From positions 1 to 57,426 of the forward strand of contig CAZQKW010000024.1 of assembly GCA_964594075.1 (NCBI GenBank): a DNA stretch of 57,426 bases, written 5' to 3'. The translations under genes were made by a program, and so were the position numbers. Every line of letters starts with the position of its first letter. The first letter of the stretch is position 1. This document shows positions 25,911-35,208 of this stretch, piece by piece. Source of the stretch: CAZQKW01 sp964594075. Lineage in GTDB: Bacteria; Desulfobacterota; WTBG01; CAIYCZ01. The notes beneath the pieces were generated by a model that saw nothing but the letters and a program-made list of their open reading frames with translations, searched no databases and was not told the origin of the DNA.

Positions 25911-27569
25911 ATGCATCAATACCATAATCGTTTTGGTCGCCGTTATTTCCTGACCATATTGTGCGCCCTCCTGGTGGGGGTTTTTACATTCTCAATAATT
26001 ATCAGCACGGCTGATGATATCGGTTGGACCTGTGATGAAGTCTACTATTTTATATCATCAGAGCTCATCATGGAATGGATGCAGGCATTATTCAATGCAC
26101 TCGCTCATGGAAATACCGGTGCGATTCTTTCGCAAAAAGTCACGGATGAGTATTGGCTTTGGGATATAGCGCACAACCCCCATCCTCCGCTCTACAAAAT
26201 TTTCACCGGCCTAACACTGGTGCTGCTTAAAAAACAGTGGGGAGAGTTTGTGGCGTATCGCTGTGCGCCAGCGCTGTTAAGCACGGTGCTGGTGGTGTTT
26301 CTGTTTATAATTCTGAGAAAACGGTACGGCATACTGGCGGGGCTCTACGGCAGCCTTGCGCTTCTCTCTATGCCGCGTTTTTTTGGCGATGCCCATATCG
26401 GCGCAACTGAAATCCCGTTGACGCTTTTCTGGTTTCTGACGTGCTGGTTTTTTTGGCGCGGCCTGACGCAGGGCACTGGGGCAGTATTGTGTGGTATATG
26501 CTGGGGATGCGCCATGGCTACAAAGTTTACCGGCATCCTGCTGCCGGTGCCACTGCTGGTCTGGTGCCTCATATCCCGAAATAAAACCGGATTAAAAAAT
26601 ATTTTTATAGCCCTGCCTGTGGCGTTGTTAATCCCGGTGCTGGTAAACCCTGGCTGGTGGCATGAACCGATTGCAAAAATCAGCGATTTTTTACAGGCAA
26701 GTCTGTTGCGACACAAGACCATTCCAATCCCGACCTACTTTGGGGGAAAAACCTATTCATTTTCGCCTCCCTGGACATATGCCTGGGTGATGACTGCGAT
26801 TACTATTCCGATAACAACTATCTTTACGTTTCTGCTGGGGCTGCTGGTTTTATGTAAGGACAAGGCACAGCATTCATTTAATATGTTGTTTTTCTGCAAT
26901 TGGGCATTCCCTCTTTTGGTAACCATGCTGCCTAATGCCCCAGTCCATGACGGCATACGACAATTTTTTTATATGCTCCCTTTCTTTGCGTATTTCTGCG
27001 GAGCCGGTTTTTATTATCTTACCGAGCATATTATGGGCGCGATAAAGACAGCGATCATACGACATTCATGTGCCGTGGTCTGCTTTTCGTTGTTCCTGAT
27101 ATATCCTGCATATCAAACTGCGCGCATACATCCCTACGAACTGTGTTATTATAACGAACTGGTGGGCGGTGTAAAAGGCGCTCATATGCGGGGCATGGAA
27201 ACCACCTATTGGTATGATGTCGTCAGTCGCGAGTTTCTCGAGGTGCTGAACAGAGATATTCCGCGCGGCGCAGCGGTGAGCATGTGGTTAGCCAATCAGG
27301 CATATTTTGAATTTTTACAGGACAAGGGTAAGATAAGAAAGGATATTAGATTTATAACGCCTGATATTCAGGTCACCATGCGAAAGGGGGCGGTTAGTTT
27401 GAACTTTTCACCCGAGACGCCAGAATTTTTAATCCTGCTATCTCGGCAGGGGGTATTTAATAGTTTTTATTGGAGCATTTATAAAAATAATATACCCTGG
27501 TATACGCTCACGTTTGACGACGTGCCCCTTATTTCTTTGTATCGGTGGAAGGATATAAAGATTTTATAA
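25911..27569 (+). CDS. GT-C glycosyltransferase, PMT/ArnT-like
   Basis: This is a 552-residue protein with about eleven membrane helices. The catalytic loop is seen in STADDIGWTCDE (about residues 35-45), where the acidic residues correspond to the PMT_2/ArnT active site. HNPHPPLYKIFTGL (about 97-110) is the typical second motif. The enzyme would move a sugar from a polyprenyl phosphate carrier to an acceptor on the outer face of the inner membrane. ATG at 25911 is used; TTG at 25905 is the longer option. Confidence 0.8.
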   Translation: MHQYHNRFGRRYFLTILCALLVGVFTFSIIISTADDIGWTCDEVYYFISSELIMEWMQALFNALAHGNTGAILSQKVTDEYWLWDIAHNPHPPLYKIFTGLTLVLLKKQWGEFVAYRCAPALLSTVLVVFLFIILRKRYGILAGLYGSLALLSMPRFFGDAHIGATEIPLTLFWFLTCWFFWRGLTQGTGAVLCGICWGCAMATKFTGILLPVPLLVWCLISRNKTGLKNIFIALPVALLIPVLVNPGWWHEPIAKISDFLQASLLRHKTIPIPTYFGGKTYSFSPPWTYAWVMTAITIPITTIFTFLLGLLVLCKDKAQHSFNMLFFCNWAFPLLVTMLPNAPVHDGIRQFFYMLPFFAYFCGAGFYYLTEHIMGAIKTAIIRHSCAVVCFSLFLIYPAYQTARIHPYELCYYNELVGGVKGAHMRGMETTYWYDVVSREFLEVLNRDIPRGAAVSMWLANQAYFEFLQDKGKIRKDIRFITPDIQVTMRKGAVSLNFSPETPEFLILLSRQGVFNSFYWSIYKNNIPWYTLTFDDVPLISLYRWKDIKIL

Positions 27570-27610
27570 TGGCCGCTCATATTCAATACCCTCGCACAGC
27601 GTAAGTCTGT

Positions 27611-28447
27611 ATGAAGTCAATTATTGATGTAACAATATCGTATCAGGCATTCCGGGAAATTGTGCTTTTGCTGACGAGGCACCGCCAATTAACCGTTGCC
27701 ATGGCGCGCCGCGAGATCGCAGACCGCTATGCTGGACAGTCCCTGGGTATGCTCTGGGCGCTCATACACCCGCTGATTGTCATGGGGGTATATGTTTTTA
27801 TTTTTGCTTATGTGATCAAAATGAAAGTCGGGGGGACTGCGGAATTGCCTTTGGATTATACCGCGTATCTCTTGTCGGGGCTTATTCCATGGATGTGTTT
27901 TCAGGAATCAATGTCAAAAGCAAGCGTGGTGATAGTAAACAATGCCAACCTGGTGAAACAGGTGGTATTCCCCATTGAAGTGTTGCCGGTAAAAGTGGTA
28001 ATCTCTTCTCTTTTCTCTATGGTGCTTACCCTGGGTTTTCTCGTTTTGTATGTGCTTATCAGCACACATGTTTTGCTCTGGACCTATTTGTTGCTGCCGG
28101 TTTTACTCATGGGGCACATTTTTACCTTAATCGGCATAAACTATATGCTGTCGGCGATTGGCGCTTACTTTAGAGACCTTAAAGAGTTTGTGCAGATTTT
28201 TAATACCATAGGACTGTATCTCATTCCTATATTTTATCTGCCTGACCAGGTGCCGCAGATTTTCCGGCCGCTGCTCTATTGCAACCCGTTCAGCTATATT
28301 ATTTGGTGTTATCAGGACATTCTGTATTTTGGAAGGTTTGAACATCCATGGGCTTGGGGTGTATGCTTTATCATGGCTCTCATTTCTTTTGTCGGAGGTT
28401 ATCGGACCTTCCGCAAACTAAAATCCCTGTTCGGTAATGTGCTATGA
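27611..28447 (+). CDS. wzm: Polysaccharide ABC exporter permease (Wzm-like)
   Basis: This 278-residue ABC2-type permease has six membrane helices and the family phrase GQSLGMLWALIHPL near residue 55. It forms the channel that carries lipid-linked polysaccharide across the inner membrane. The stop overlaps the ATPase start (ATGA at 28444), the usual coupled wzm-wzt arrangement. Confidence 0.9.
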   Translation: MKSIIDVTISYQAFREIVLLLTRHRQLTVAMARREIADRYAGQSLGMLWALIHPLIVMGVYVFIFAYVIKMKVGGTAELPLDYTAYLLSGLIPWMCFQESMSKASVVIVNNANLVKQVVFPIEVLPVKVVISSLFSMVLTLGFLVLYVLISTHVLLWTYLLLPVLLMGHIFTLIGINYMLSAIGAYFRDLKEFVQIFNTIGLYLIPIFYLPDQVPQIFRPLLYCNPFSYIIWCYQDILYFGRFEHPWAWGVCFIMALISFVGGYRTFRKLKSLFGNVL

Positions 28448-29757
28448 GTTTCCCCTTGCATAATACTGCCCTCAGCGTTGAACACTTGACAAAAATTTAC
28501 CGGATTTATCAACGGCCATCCGATATGCTCCGGGAAGTTATTCTCGGCAAGCCACGGCATAAAGAATTTATTGCATTGAAGGACATTTCCTTTCGTGTTA
28601 AGCGGGGAGAAGTGCTCGGTATTATCGGCAGAAATGGTTCCGGCAAAAGCACGCTGCTTAAAATAATTGCCGGAACTCTTGATAAAACAGCCGGAGCTGT
28701 GATCATCAACGGAAAAGTAAGCGCCATCCTTGAGCTGGGCACCGGCTTTCATCCAGACTATACCGGCAGGGAAAATATTTATATGGGCGGTTTGTGTCTC
28801 GGCATGTCGCGGCAGGACATAGAAAGCAGGATTGATCAGATTATTGACTTCAGTGAATTGAGCGCTGTAATTGATCAGCCATTTAGAACCTACTCTACGG
28901 GGATGCAGGCACGCCTCACTTTTGCAACTGCGGTAAGTGTTGATCCAGACATCCTCATTATTGATGAGGCACTTTCGGTCGGAGATGCAAAATTCCAAAA
29001 AAAATGTTTTGGGAAATTCCAGAACCTCCGCAACCGGGGTAAAACAATTGTATTTGTCTCTCATGACATCAATGCTATTAATCATCTGTGTGATACTGTC
29101 CTGCTTCTTGAGCATGGAAGTATTGTAGAGCAGGGAGAATCAAAACATGTCACACAAATATATCACCAGCTTTTATTCGGAGCAGAAGAAAACCTTGAAG
29201 AAAACAACGAGAAAGGTACAACATGGCCAGCGACGATCATTGCCGAAAGACAACAGCTCAAACAGCAAGCACTAAAGAGGCTTGCCATCAACCCTATGCA
29301 AAATGCTTCAGTAGGAATACGCTACGGTGACAAAAAGGCTGAGATTATTGACTATGGTATTCTGGATGAAAACGCAAAGAGAACGACTCAGTTAATCAGC
29401 GGCGCATCGTATACTATTTTTTTTAGAGTGCTCTTTTATGAACAGGTGGAAAACCTGACCCTTGGCTGCCGCATTAGCAACACGCGGGGGGTTGATATGT
29501 TTGCTGCCAATACTTCTTACCATAAAATCGAGATTCCTGCGCAGAATAAGGGCGATATTTTAGAATGCTGTTTCAAGGTCAGCATGCATCTTGCACCCGG
29601 AGACTTTTTCCTGACTTTTGGCGTTAGGCGGATAGATTTGCCGCATTTTTATGACAGAAGGGTGGATGCGCTGCAGTTTAGCGTTACGAGTGGCAGCGCC
29701 ATTGACAGTGCTTGCTTGGTAAATTTGCACGAGAGAATTTCAATAAACCAAATTTAA
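28444..29757 (+). CDS. wzt: Polysaccharide ABC exporter ATPase with C-terminal glycan-recognition domain (Wzt-like)
   Basis: This is a 437-residue protein. The ATPase (1-245) has Walker A GRNGSGKSTL, the signature YSTGMQARLTF and Walker B DILIIDEALS. Residues 280-437 form a beta-rich domain (YGILDENAKRTTQLISG onward, CRISNTRGVDMFAANT) like the Wzt C-terminal domain that recognises the modified end of the glycan. In O9a-type systems such a domain makes export depend on a terminal methyl or phosphate cap. The methyltransferase at 31018 and sulfotransferase at 29812 are candidate capping enzymes. Confidence 0.9.
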   Translation: MSFPLHNTALSVEHLTKIYRIYQRPSDMLREVILGKPRHKEFIALKDISFRVKRGEVLGIIGRNGSGKSTLLKIIAGTLDKTAGAVIINGKVSAILELGTGFHPDYTGRENIYMGGLCLGMSRQDIESRIDQIIDFSELSAVIDQPFRTYSTGMQARLTFATAVSVDPDILIIDEALSVGDAKFQKKCFGKFQNLRNRGKTIVFVSHDINAINHLCDTVLLLEHGSIVEQGESKHVTQIYHQLLFGAEENLEENNEKGTTWPATIIAERQQLKQQALKRLAINPMQNASVGIRYGDKKAEIIDYGILDENAKRTTQLISGASYTIFFRVLFYEQVENLTLGCRISNTRGVDMFAANTSYHKIEIPAQNKGDILECCFKVSMHLAPGDFFLTFGVRRIDLPHFYDRRVDALQFSVTSGSAIDSACLVNLHERISINQI

Positions 29758-29811
29758 TTGCCACCATATAAAAAGTTTTCAAAGCTAAAAGCAATTGACA
29801 CAGAATAAGCT

Positions 29812-30903
29812 ATGCTGAATATTCATCAACCGATTATTCTTATCGGGGCAGGACGGTCTGGAACCACCCTGTTGACCAGGCTTTTTAATCAGCATCCAGA
29901 CATAGATTTTCGTGGCGAGACGGCATTCCTTCTGCCGCGCTTATGGCTTGAAATATGGGAAGACCGGTTCTGGTTTAACTGGCAGCACTATACTGATATG
30001 AATCCCCAGTCAAGTTGTGATGCGTTTCCAACAATTCATGATGATATATTAGACCAAGCGAGAAAAAAAATTGGAAATATTATTGCACATGCATTTGTTG
30101 ACATACTGAGCATAGATACGCATACCTATAAAGCATGGGGGTATAAAGAAATCTGGAATGGCTCCGCTCAATTTCAGTATGACTGGCTTCCCTATCATAT
30201 TGTTTTTCCGCAAGCAATCTGGGTGCACTTGATTAGAAATCCATTTGGTTTTATAGAATCCTGCGCAAACTGGAATAATGAGTTGTTAACTTTTGATTAC
30301 ATGCGGGACCGGCTCATTGACTGGGCATCTATCATTAACCACTCAAGAAAACTTATATCGACAGGACGTTATGTTGAAGTGCGCTATGAAGATATTGTTG
30401 CTAGGCCACAGGAAACAATACAGCCCATTTTTGAACGAGCAAACCTTACCTGGCACGCCGACTGTGAAAAAGCATTAAAAAGTTTTGTACTCCGTTCAAA
30501 TAAAAAGCTAAATAAAACAGTTAGTATCAGTACGTGTATACAAGAGATTGAGGAGATGATAAAAAATTCAGGGGATGCTGCAGTGTTAATGAAAGAGCTT
30601 GATTATAAAATACCAGAGACGATACCAATACATAAAGACAGCGCGCTACTGGAGCGCCCGCAGATGGTTAACCTCCACATACAAAACCAAACTTTTAAGC
30701 AGCCGCACCAGCCACAATACATCCTTAATCTGCAGCTTCGCGAGCTGCAGCAACAATACTTACGGCAATACCAGGACTTGCACAACAGGTACCAGCAGAT
30801 GCAGCAGCAATATCAGGATATACTGGCAAGCGAAACATATCAACTTGCACAGAAGATATTGCAATCATGGTTAATGAAACTATGGAGATTTTTGCGAAAA
30901 TAA
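29812..30903 (+). CDS. Sulfotransferase family protein with Q-rich tail
   Basis: This is a 363-residue protein. The PAPS 5'-phosphosulfate loop is GAGRSGTTLLTRLF (about residues 13-26) and the 3'-phosphate motif corresponds to VHLIRNPFGFIES (about 140-152). Residues 295-345 are strongly glutamine-rich and helical (LRELQQQYLRQYQDLHNRY), ending in a Trp-rich basic segment WLMKLWRFLRK that may touch the membrane. It probably sulfates a sugar of the exported glycan. The AT-rich look of the gene is mildly different from its neighbours. Confidence 0.85.
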   Translation: MLNIHQPIILIGAGRSGTTLLTRLFNQHPDIDFRGETAFLLPRLWLEIWEDRFWFNWQHYTDMNPQSSCDAFPTIHDDILDQARKKIGNIIAHAFVDILSIDTHTYKAWGYKEIWNGSAQFQYDWLPYHIVFPQAIWVHLIRNPFGFIESCANWNNELLTFDYMRDRLIDWASIINHSRKLISTGRYVEVRYEDIVARPQETIQPIFERANLTWHADCEKALKSFVLRSNKKLNKTVSISTCIQEIEEMIKNSGDAAVLMKELDYKIPETIPIHKDSALLERPQMVNLHIQNQTFKQPHQPQYILNLQLRELQQQYLRQYQDLHNRYQQMQQQYQDILASETYQLAQKILQSWLMKLWRFLRK

Positions 30904-31017
30904 AATTTAAATTGATGCTATTATGCATAATCTGCGACAGTTTTAAGGTCGCTATTAAATAAAGCATATTGAGATTATAAAGTTACCGTTTAGAGACAAC
31001 GATAGGAGACATCCACC

Positions 31018-31824
31018 GTGCCCCAGGAAAAAGTAACCTTTTCCTTTGGAAAAAACTGGGCGCAGTTCATCAAAGCAAATTTTTCTGAAGAACGCATTGC
31101 AATCGCCCAGCAGCATCTTTTGAAATTCTTAGGACTGAAAGATTTGCGGGGAATGTATTTTCTTGATATTGGCTGCGGCAGCGGCATTCACTCCCTGGCG
31201 GCGTTTAAGTCTGATGCCCGGCACATTATCAGTTTTGATGTTGACCCTTATTCAGTTGCCACGACACGAAAAATTAATGAGATGTTTGGAAGCCCGCCGC
31301 ACTGGCAGGTTATGCATGGTTCAATACTGGATGAGCAGTTTATCCGCACCCTTGAGCCGGCGGATATTGTCTATTCATGGGGGGTTTTGCACCACACCGG
31401 TAATCTCTGGCAAGCAATCAGGAATGCTGCCACGTTTTTAAAGCCGGGCAGCATTTTTTATATAGCCATTTATGACAAGACCTCCGACACGCCCTACTGG
31501 ATAGACATTAAAAAAAAATACAATCGGTCAACCTGGGTGGGGAAAAAGCTCATGGAATGTTCGTATGTATGGCGGACATTTTTCAACACAACATCTATAA
31601 GCCGTCTCAAGCAGTCAATAAACTATATAAAAAATTACCAGACAAGCCGGGGGATGGCATTCTGGACCGATGTAAAAGACTGGCTGGGAGGCTGGCCCTA
31701 TGAACCGGCAACCCAGGAAGAGATCTGCGGTTTTTGCGAAGGGACTCTGGGACTCGAGCGGATGAAAGTTAAAACGGGCGAAGCAAATATTGAGTATTTA
31801 TTTAAAATGAAAAGCAACGCATAG
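31018..31824 (+). CDS. SAM-dependent methyltransferase (class I)
   Basis: This 268-residue Rossmann-fold protein has motif I LDIGCGSGIHSL and acidic motif II FDVDPYS. The phrase DIVYSWGVLHHTGNLWQAI is the type 11 methyltransferase post-II block. It may cap or decorate the glycan before export, which would fit the recognition domain of the Wzt-like ATPase. It starts with GTG behind a good AGGAGA sequence. The acceptor is unknown. Confidence 0.85.
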   Translation: MPQEKVTFSFGKNWAQFIKANFSEERIAIAQQHLLKFLGLKDLRGMYFLDIGCGSGIHSLAAFKSDARHIISFDVDPYSVATTRKINEMFGSPPHWQVMHGSILDEQFIRTLEPADIVYSWGVLHHTGNLWQAIRNAATFLKPGSIFYIAIYDKTSDTPYWIDIKKKYNRSTWVGKKLMECSYVWRTFFNTTSISRLKQSINYIKNYQTSRGMAFWTDVKDWLGGWPYEPATQEEICGFCEGTLGLERMKVKTGEANIEYLFKMKSNA

Positions 31825-31838
31825 CGCCGGCTACTTCT

Positions 31839-33773
31839 ATGTGTGGCATCTACGGCATTTTATATAAAGATCCGCAACGAACGGTAGACCCGGTGCTGCT
31901 CAGGAAAATGGGTGGCGTTCTCAGCCACCGCGGTCCGGATTATAATGGGATATGGACCAATAACCATGTAGGACTGGGTCACACCCGTCTTTCAATTATT
32001 GATCTCAGTCCATTGGGCAATCAACCTATGCCCAATGAAAATAAGACGGCGTGGGTTACGTTTAACGGCGAGATCTACAATTTTCCCGAAATTAAAGACT
32101 ATCTCATTACAAAGGGTCATCAATTTCGTTCCCGCACTGATACTGAGGTGCTGGTGCATCTCTGGGAAGAGGAAGGAGTTGAGTGCGTGCAGCGTCTGCG
32201 CGGCATGTTTGCCTTTGCCGTGTGGGACGAAATGGCCAGGTGCCTGTTTTTAGCCAGGGACAGGGTGGGCAAAAAACCATTGTACTACGCAAATCTGCCC
32301 GATCGTTTCATGTTTGCATCGGAGATTAAGGCGATCCTTCAGGACCCGTCATTTGCCAGGCAGGTTGATATTGAAGCAATACACCATTACCTGAGTTATC
32401 AATCAGTTCCTTCTCCCTACTGCGCATTTAAAGGAATTCAGAAGCTGCCTCCTGCGCATCGGCTTCTGATAAAAACTGGCGACGAGCAGCCAGTCCGCTA
32501 TTGGAAGCTGCGGTATACTGATAAGCTCAGAGTCCCGAACGAAACAGCGCAAGTCAATCTTCAGGAGGAGATCATTGAGCGGCTGCGCGAGGCAATAAAA
32601 ATTCGCCTCATGAGCGATGTGCCCCTGGGTGCTTTTCTCTCCGGCGGCATAGATTCCTCAATAGTCACTGCGCTGATGGCGGAGCTGACAAACCAGCCGG
32701 TCAAAACCTTTTCTATCGGTTTTGACTATGAAGAGTATAATGAGCTGCCCTATGCGCGCACGGTGGCTAAGCGCTACTGCACCGACCATCACGAATTTAT
32801 TGTAAAACCTGAAGCCCTCGCTATTTTGCCCGAGCTGGTATGGCACTATAATGAGCCGTTTGCCGATTCCTCTGCTATCCCTACTTTTTATGTAAGCAAG
32901 CTGGCAAAACAGTATGTGACCGTCATACTCAACGGCGATGGCGGGGATGAGAATTTTGCCGGTTATCCGCGCTATACCAACACCGGCGACTATGCGGTCA
33001 AGCCTGGCATTGCCTATTGGCTGCAGCGCTGGTTAAAACAACGCAGCTCCCTGTATGCGTTTTTGGACCCGAGCGAGGGGCTGGTGAAGAATGGCCGGCG
33101 TTTTGTGGCGCTCAATCAGAAGCGCCTGCTTTACTACTACCGGATTACCCATTTTCATGAGCTGTATAAAATGCAGCTTTATACTCAGGAGATGAAACAG
33201 CTCACCCGCGGGATGGTCTCAGTAGATATCATGCTGGATAAATACCGTTCTGCAGAAGCGGCTGACTTTCTTGATGCCACCTTGTCTGTTGATTTCGGAT
33301 TGTATTTGCCGGACACCTTGATGCCCAAAGTGGATATTGCTTCTATGGCGTATTCGCTGGAAGCCCGTTCCCCGCTCCTTGACCACCCCTTTATGGAATT
33401 CGTAGCCCGGATACCAGCAGATCTCAAGCTCAAGAACGGGCAAGAGGGAAAGTATATTTTTAAAAAGGCAGTTGCGCCCTATTTGCCCCGGGAAATTATA
33501 AATCGCCCCAAGATGGGGTTTGGCGTCCCCATAGACCACTGGTTTCGCAACGAGCTGAGAGACCTGGTTTTTGATACCCTGCTGAGCGCCCGGGCCATCG
33601 AGCGGGGCTATTTCAGAAAATCCTACATTGAGCATATGCTGCAGCGCCACCAGCAGGGAGAACAGTGGCAGTATCTTATCTGGAATCTGCTCATGCTTGA
33701 GTTATGGCATCTCATGTTCATTGATGGAACCTTTTCACCTCCGGCAGGCGTCCTATGCTCCCCCGCGTGTTGA
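31839..33773 (+). CDS. asnB: Asparagine synthase (glutamine-hydrolysing) family amidotransferase
   Basis: This is a 644-residue protein. Cys2 of MCGIYG is the glutaminase nucleophile and the N-terminal domain carries HRGPD and FNGEIYN. The C-terminal synthetase domain has the ATP pyrophosphatase loop FLSGGIDSS and GDGGDENFAGY. Many AsnB-type enzymes in glycan loci amidate a sugar carboxylate or another cell-surface acid in place of free aspartate. The following glycosyltransferase start overlaps its 3' end by 19 bases, tying it to the glycan operon. Confidence 0.92.
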   Translation: MCGIYGILYKDPQRTVDPVLLRKMGGVLSHRGPDYNGIWTNNHVGLGHTRLSIIDLSPLGNQPMPNENKTAWVTFNGEIYNFPEIKDYLITKGHQFRSRTDTEVLVHLWEEEGVECVQRLRGMFAFAVWDEMARCLFLARDRVGKKPLYYANLPDRFMFASEIKAILQDPSFARQVDIEAIHHYLSYQSVPSPYCAFKGIQKLPPAHRLLIKTGDEQPVRYWKLRYTDKLRVPNETAQVNLQEEIIERLREAIKIRLMSDVPLGAFLSGGIDSSIVTALMAELTNQPVKTFSIGFDYEEYNELPYARTVAKRYCTDHHEFIVKPEALAILPELVWHYNEPFADSSAIPTFYVSKLAKQYVTVILNGDGGDENFAGYPRYTNTGDYAVKPGIAYWLQRWLKQRSSLYAFLDPSEGLVKNGRRFVALNQKRLLYYYRITHFHELYKMQLYTQEMKQLTRGMVSVDIMLDKYRSAEAADFLDATLSVDFGLYLPDTLMPKVDIASMAYSLEARSPLLDHPFMEFVARIPADLKLKNGQEGKYIFKKAVAPYLPREIINRPKMGFGVPIDHWFRNELRDLVFDTLLSARAIERGYFRKSYIEHMLQRHQQGEQWQYLIWNLLMLELWHLMFIDGTFSPPAGVLCSPAC

Positions 33774-34879
33774 TGGTTATCCACCAGTTTCGTCCTATAG
33801 CCAGCGGTGCAGAAAAGCAAGTCGAGCGGCTTGCCGGCAAACTGGTCAGACTGGGACACCAGGTGTCGGTGTTAACCCAATTGCGCGCCCCTTCTTCGCC
33901 TGCGTATGAAATACTTAACGGCGTCGTCGTACACCGCGTCAATTTTCCGCTTTCATACTGGATACATCGTGATATCGGCAAGCAATTCAGATTTCTGGTA
34001 AACCAGCGTCAGACGTATGACATCATCCACTCCCATCAATGTTTTAATCATGCCGTGATTGATACGCTTGCAGCTCAGTGGCTTGGGAAAAAAAGCATAT
34101 TAAAGATAGCGTGTGCCGGCGAAGTTGGCGACCTGAACGTCTTTTCACGATTCAGGGGATTTAAAATGGCACGGGGAATTCTGCATCAAACCGATGCGGT
34201 GATTGCCATCAGCGCGGAGATAGAAAAAGAACTTTTGCGCTACGGGTTCCCTGCCCAGCGTATTTATCGTATCCCAAATGGAGTTGACACAGAGGAGTTT
34301 GCCAGGCGTCGGGCTTTTCCCGATCGGTCAAAAATTATTTTTATTCTCATCGGCCGACGCACGCCGCAGAAAGGCATAGATATTGCGTTTAAGGCTATGC
34401 GGGTGTTATTGCAAAAGAACATCAATAATATTGAGCTGCGGTTGTATGGGCTTGATTATCCCGAATATGACTACCGTAAAATGGCGCAAGAATACAGCGT
34501 GCAGGCCGTGGTGCGATTCTATCCTCATACCGAAGAGATTCAGTGCGTCTATCATGATGCCCACTGTTTGATTCTCCCCAGCCGGGCAGAAGGCCTATCT
34601 AATGTATTGCTTGAGGCCATGTCGTTGGAACTGCCGGTTATCGCCAGCCGCATCAGCGGCACGGTGGACGTTGTGGCGGATGAGAGAAACGGTATCCTCA
34701 TTGCCCCTGAAGATTCCGAAGCCCTGGCAGCCGCTATGGAACAGGTGATAACAAAGCCAGAGTTAGCGTTTCTTTTGGGGAAAAACGCACGGCGGCACAT
34801 TATTGAAAAATTTTCTCTTGATGAGGTCGCGCAAAACTATTCACATCTTTACCAGAGGCTTTGTGAGCAGGGACGATAG
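33755..34879 (+). CDS. Glycosyltransferase family 4
   Basis: This 374-residue GT-B enzyme begins VLMVIHQFRPIASGAEKQVERL. The C-terminal domain has IGRRTPQKGIDIAFKAM and the donor-binding motif PSRAEGLSNVLLEAMS. It overlaps asnB upstream and a small gene downstream, so it is embedded in one transcription unit. Donor and acceptor cannot be named. Confidence 0.9.
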   Translation: MLPRVLMVIHQFRPIASGAEKQVERLAGKLVRLGHQVSVLTQLRAPSSPAYEILNGVVVHRVNFPLSYWIHRDIGKQFRFLVNQRQTYDIIHSHQCFNHAVIDTLAAQWLGKKSILKIACAGEVGDLNVFSRFRGFKMARGILHQTDAVIAISAEIEKELLRYGFPAQRIYRIPNGVDTEEFARRRAFPDRSKIIFILIGRRTPQKGIDIAFKAMRVLLQKNINNIELRLYGLDYPEYDYRKMAQEYSVQAVVRFYPHTEEIQCVYHDAHCLILPSRAEGLSNVLLEAMSLELPVIASRISGTVDVVADERNGILIAPEDSEALAAAMEQVITKPELAFLLGKNARRHIIEKFSLDEVAQNYSHLYQRLCEQGR

Positions 34880-35168
34880 GTTTTTAAGCAAGTTGAAGCG
34901 CGTGCATCGCAGCGTCAGTGAAGAGGCTGCCGGAAGCGCAGTTCGCTATTGGGTGCTATTGAGCGGCCGTATTCTGTATTTTATATTCGGCAAAACCGTC
35001 GTTGCGCGCTGTTTTTATTATATTCGCAATACGGTGCGGTATTTCAGGCGCGATGATTTGATCACCTGGTATGTCTTTTACTGGTTGGTATTTTCCCGCC
35101 TCCTCATTAAGAGGAGATTTGCCAATGGTGTTAAAAACAAAAGGTCCTCTCTTAACGGGCAGTGCTGA
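34863..35168 (+). CDS. Small basic protein with hydrophobic segments, unrecognised
   Basis: From the GTG at 34863 this gives 101 residues. It is rich in Arg and Lys at both ends and contains two hydrophobic or aromatic stretches (YWVLLSGRILYFIFG and ITWYVFYWLVFSRLL), suggesting a small membrane-associated protein. It overlaps the preceding glycosyltransferase by 17 bases and is followed 40 bases later by the transglutaminase-like gene on the same strand. No family was recognised. A chance open frame is possible, but the tight placement and composition favour a gene. Confidence 0.45.
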   Translation: MSRDDRFLSKLKRVHRSVSEEAAGSAVRYWVLLSGRILYFIFGKTVVARCFYYIRNTVRYFRRDDLITWYVFYWLVFSRLLIKRRFANGVKNKRSSLNGQC

Positions 35169-35208
35169 ATAACAAATATTTGTCTGCTCCAGGTAATGTT
35201 GCCGCGCT

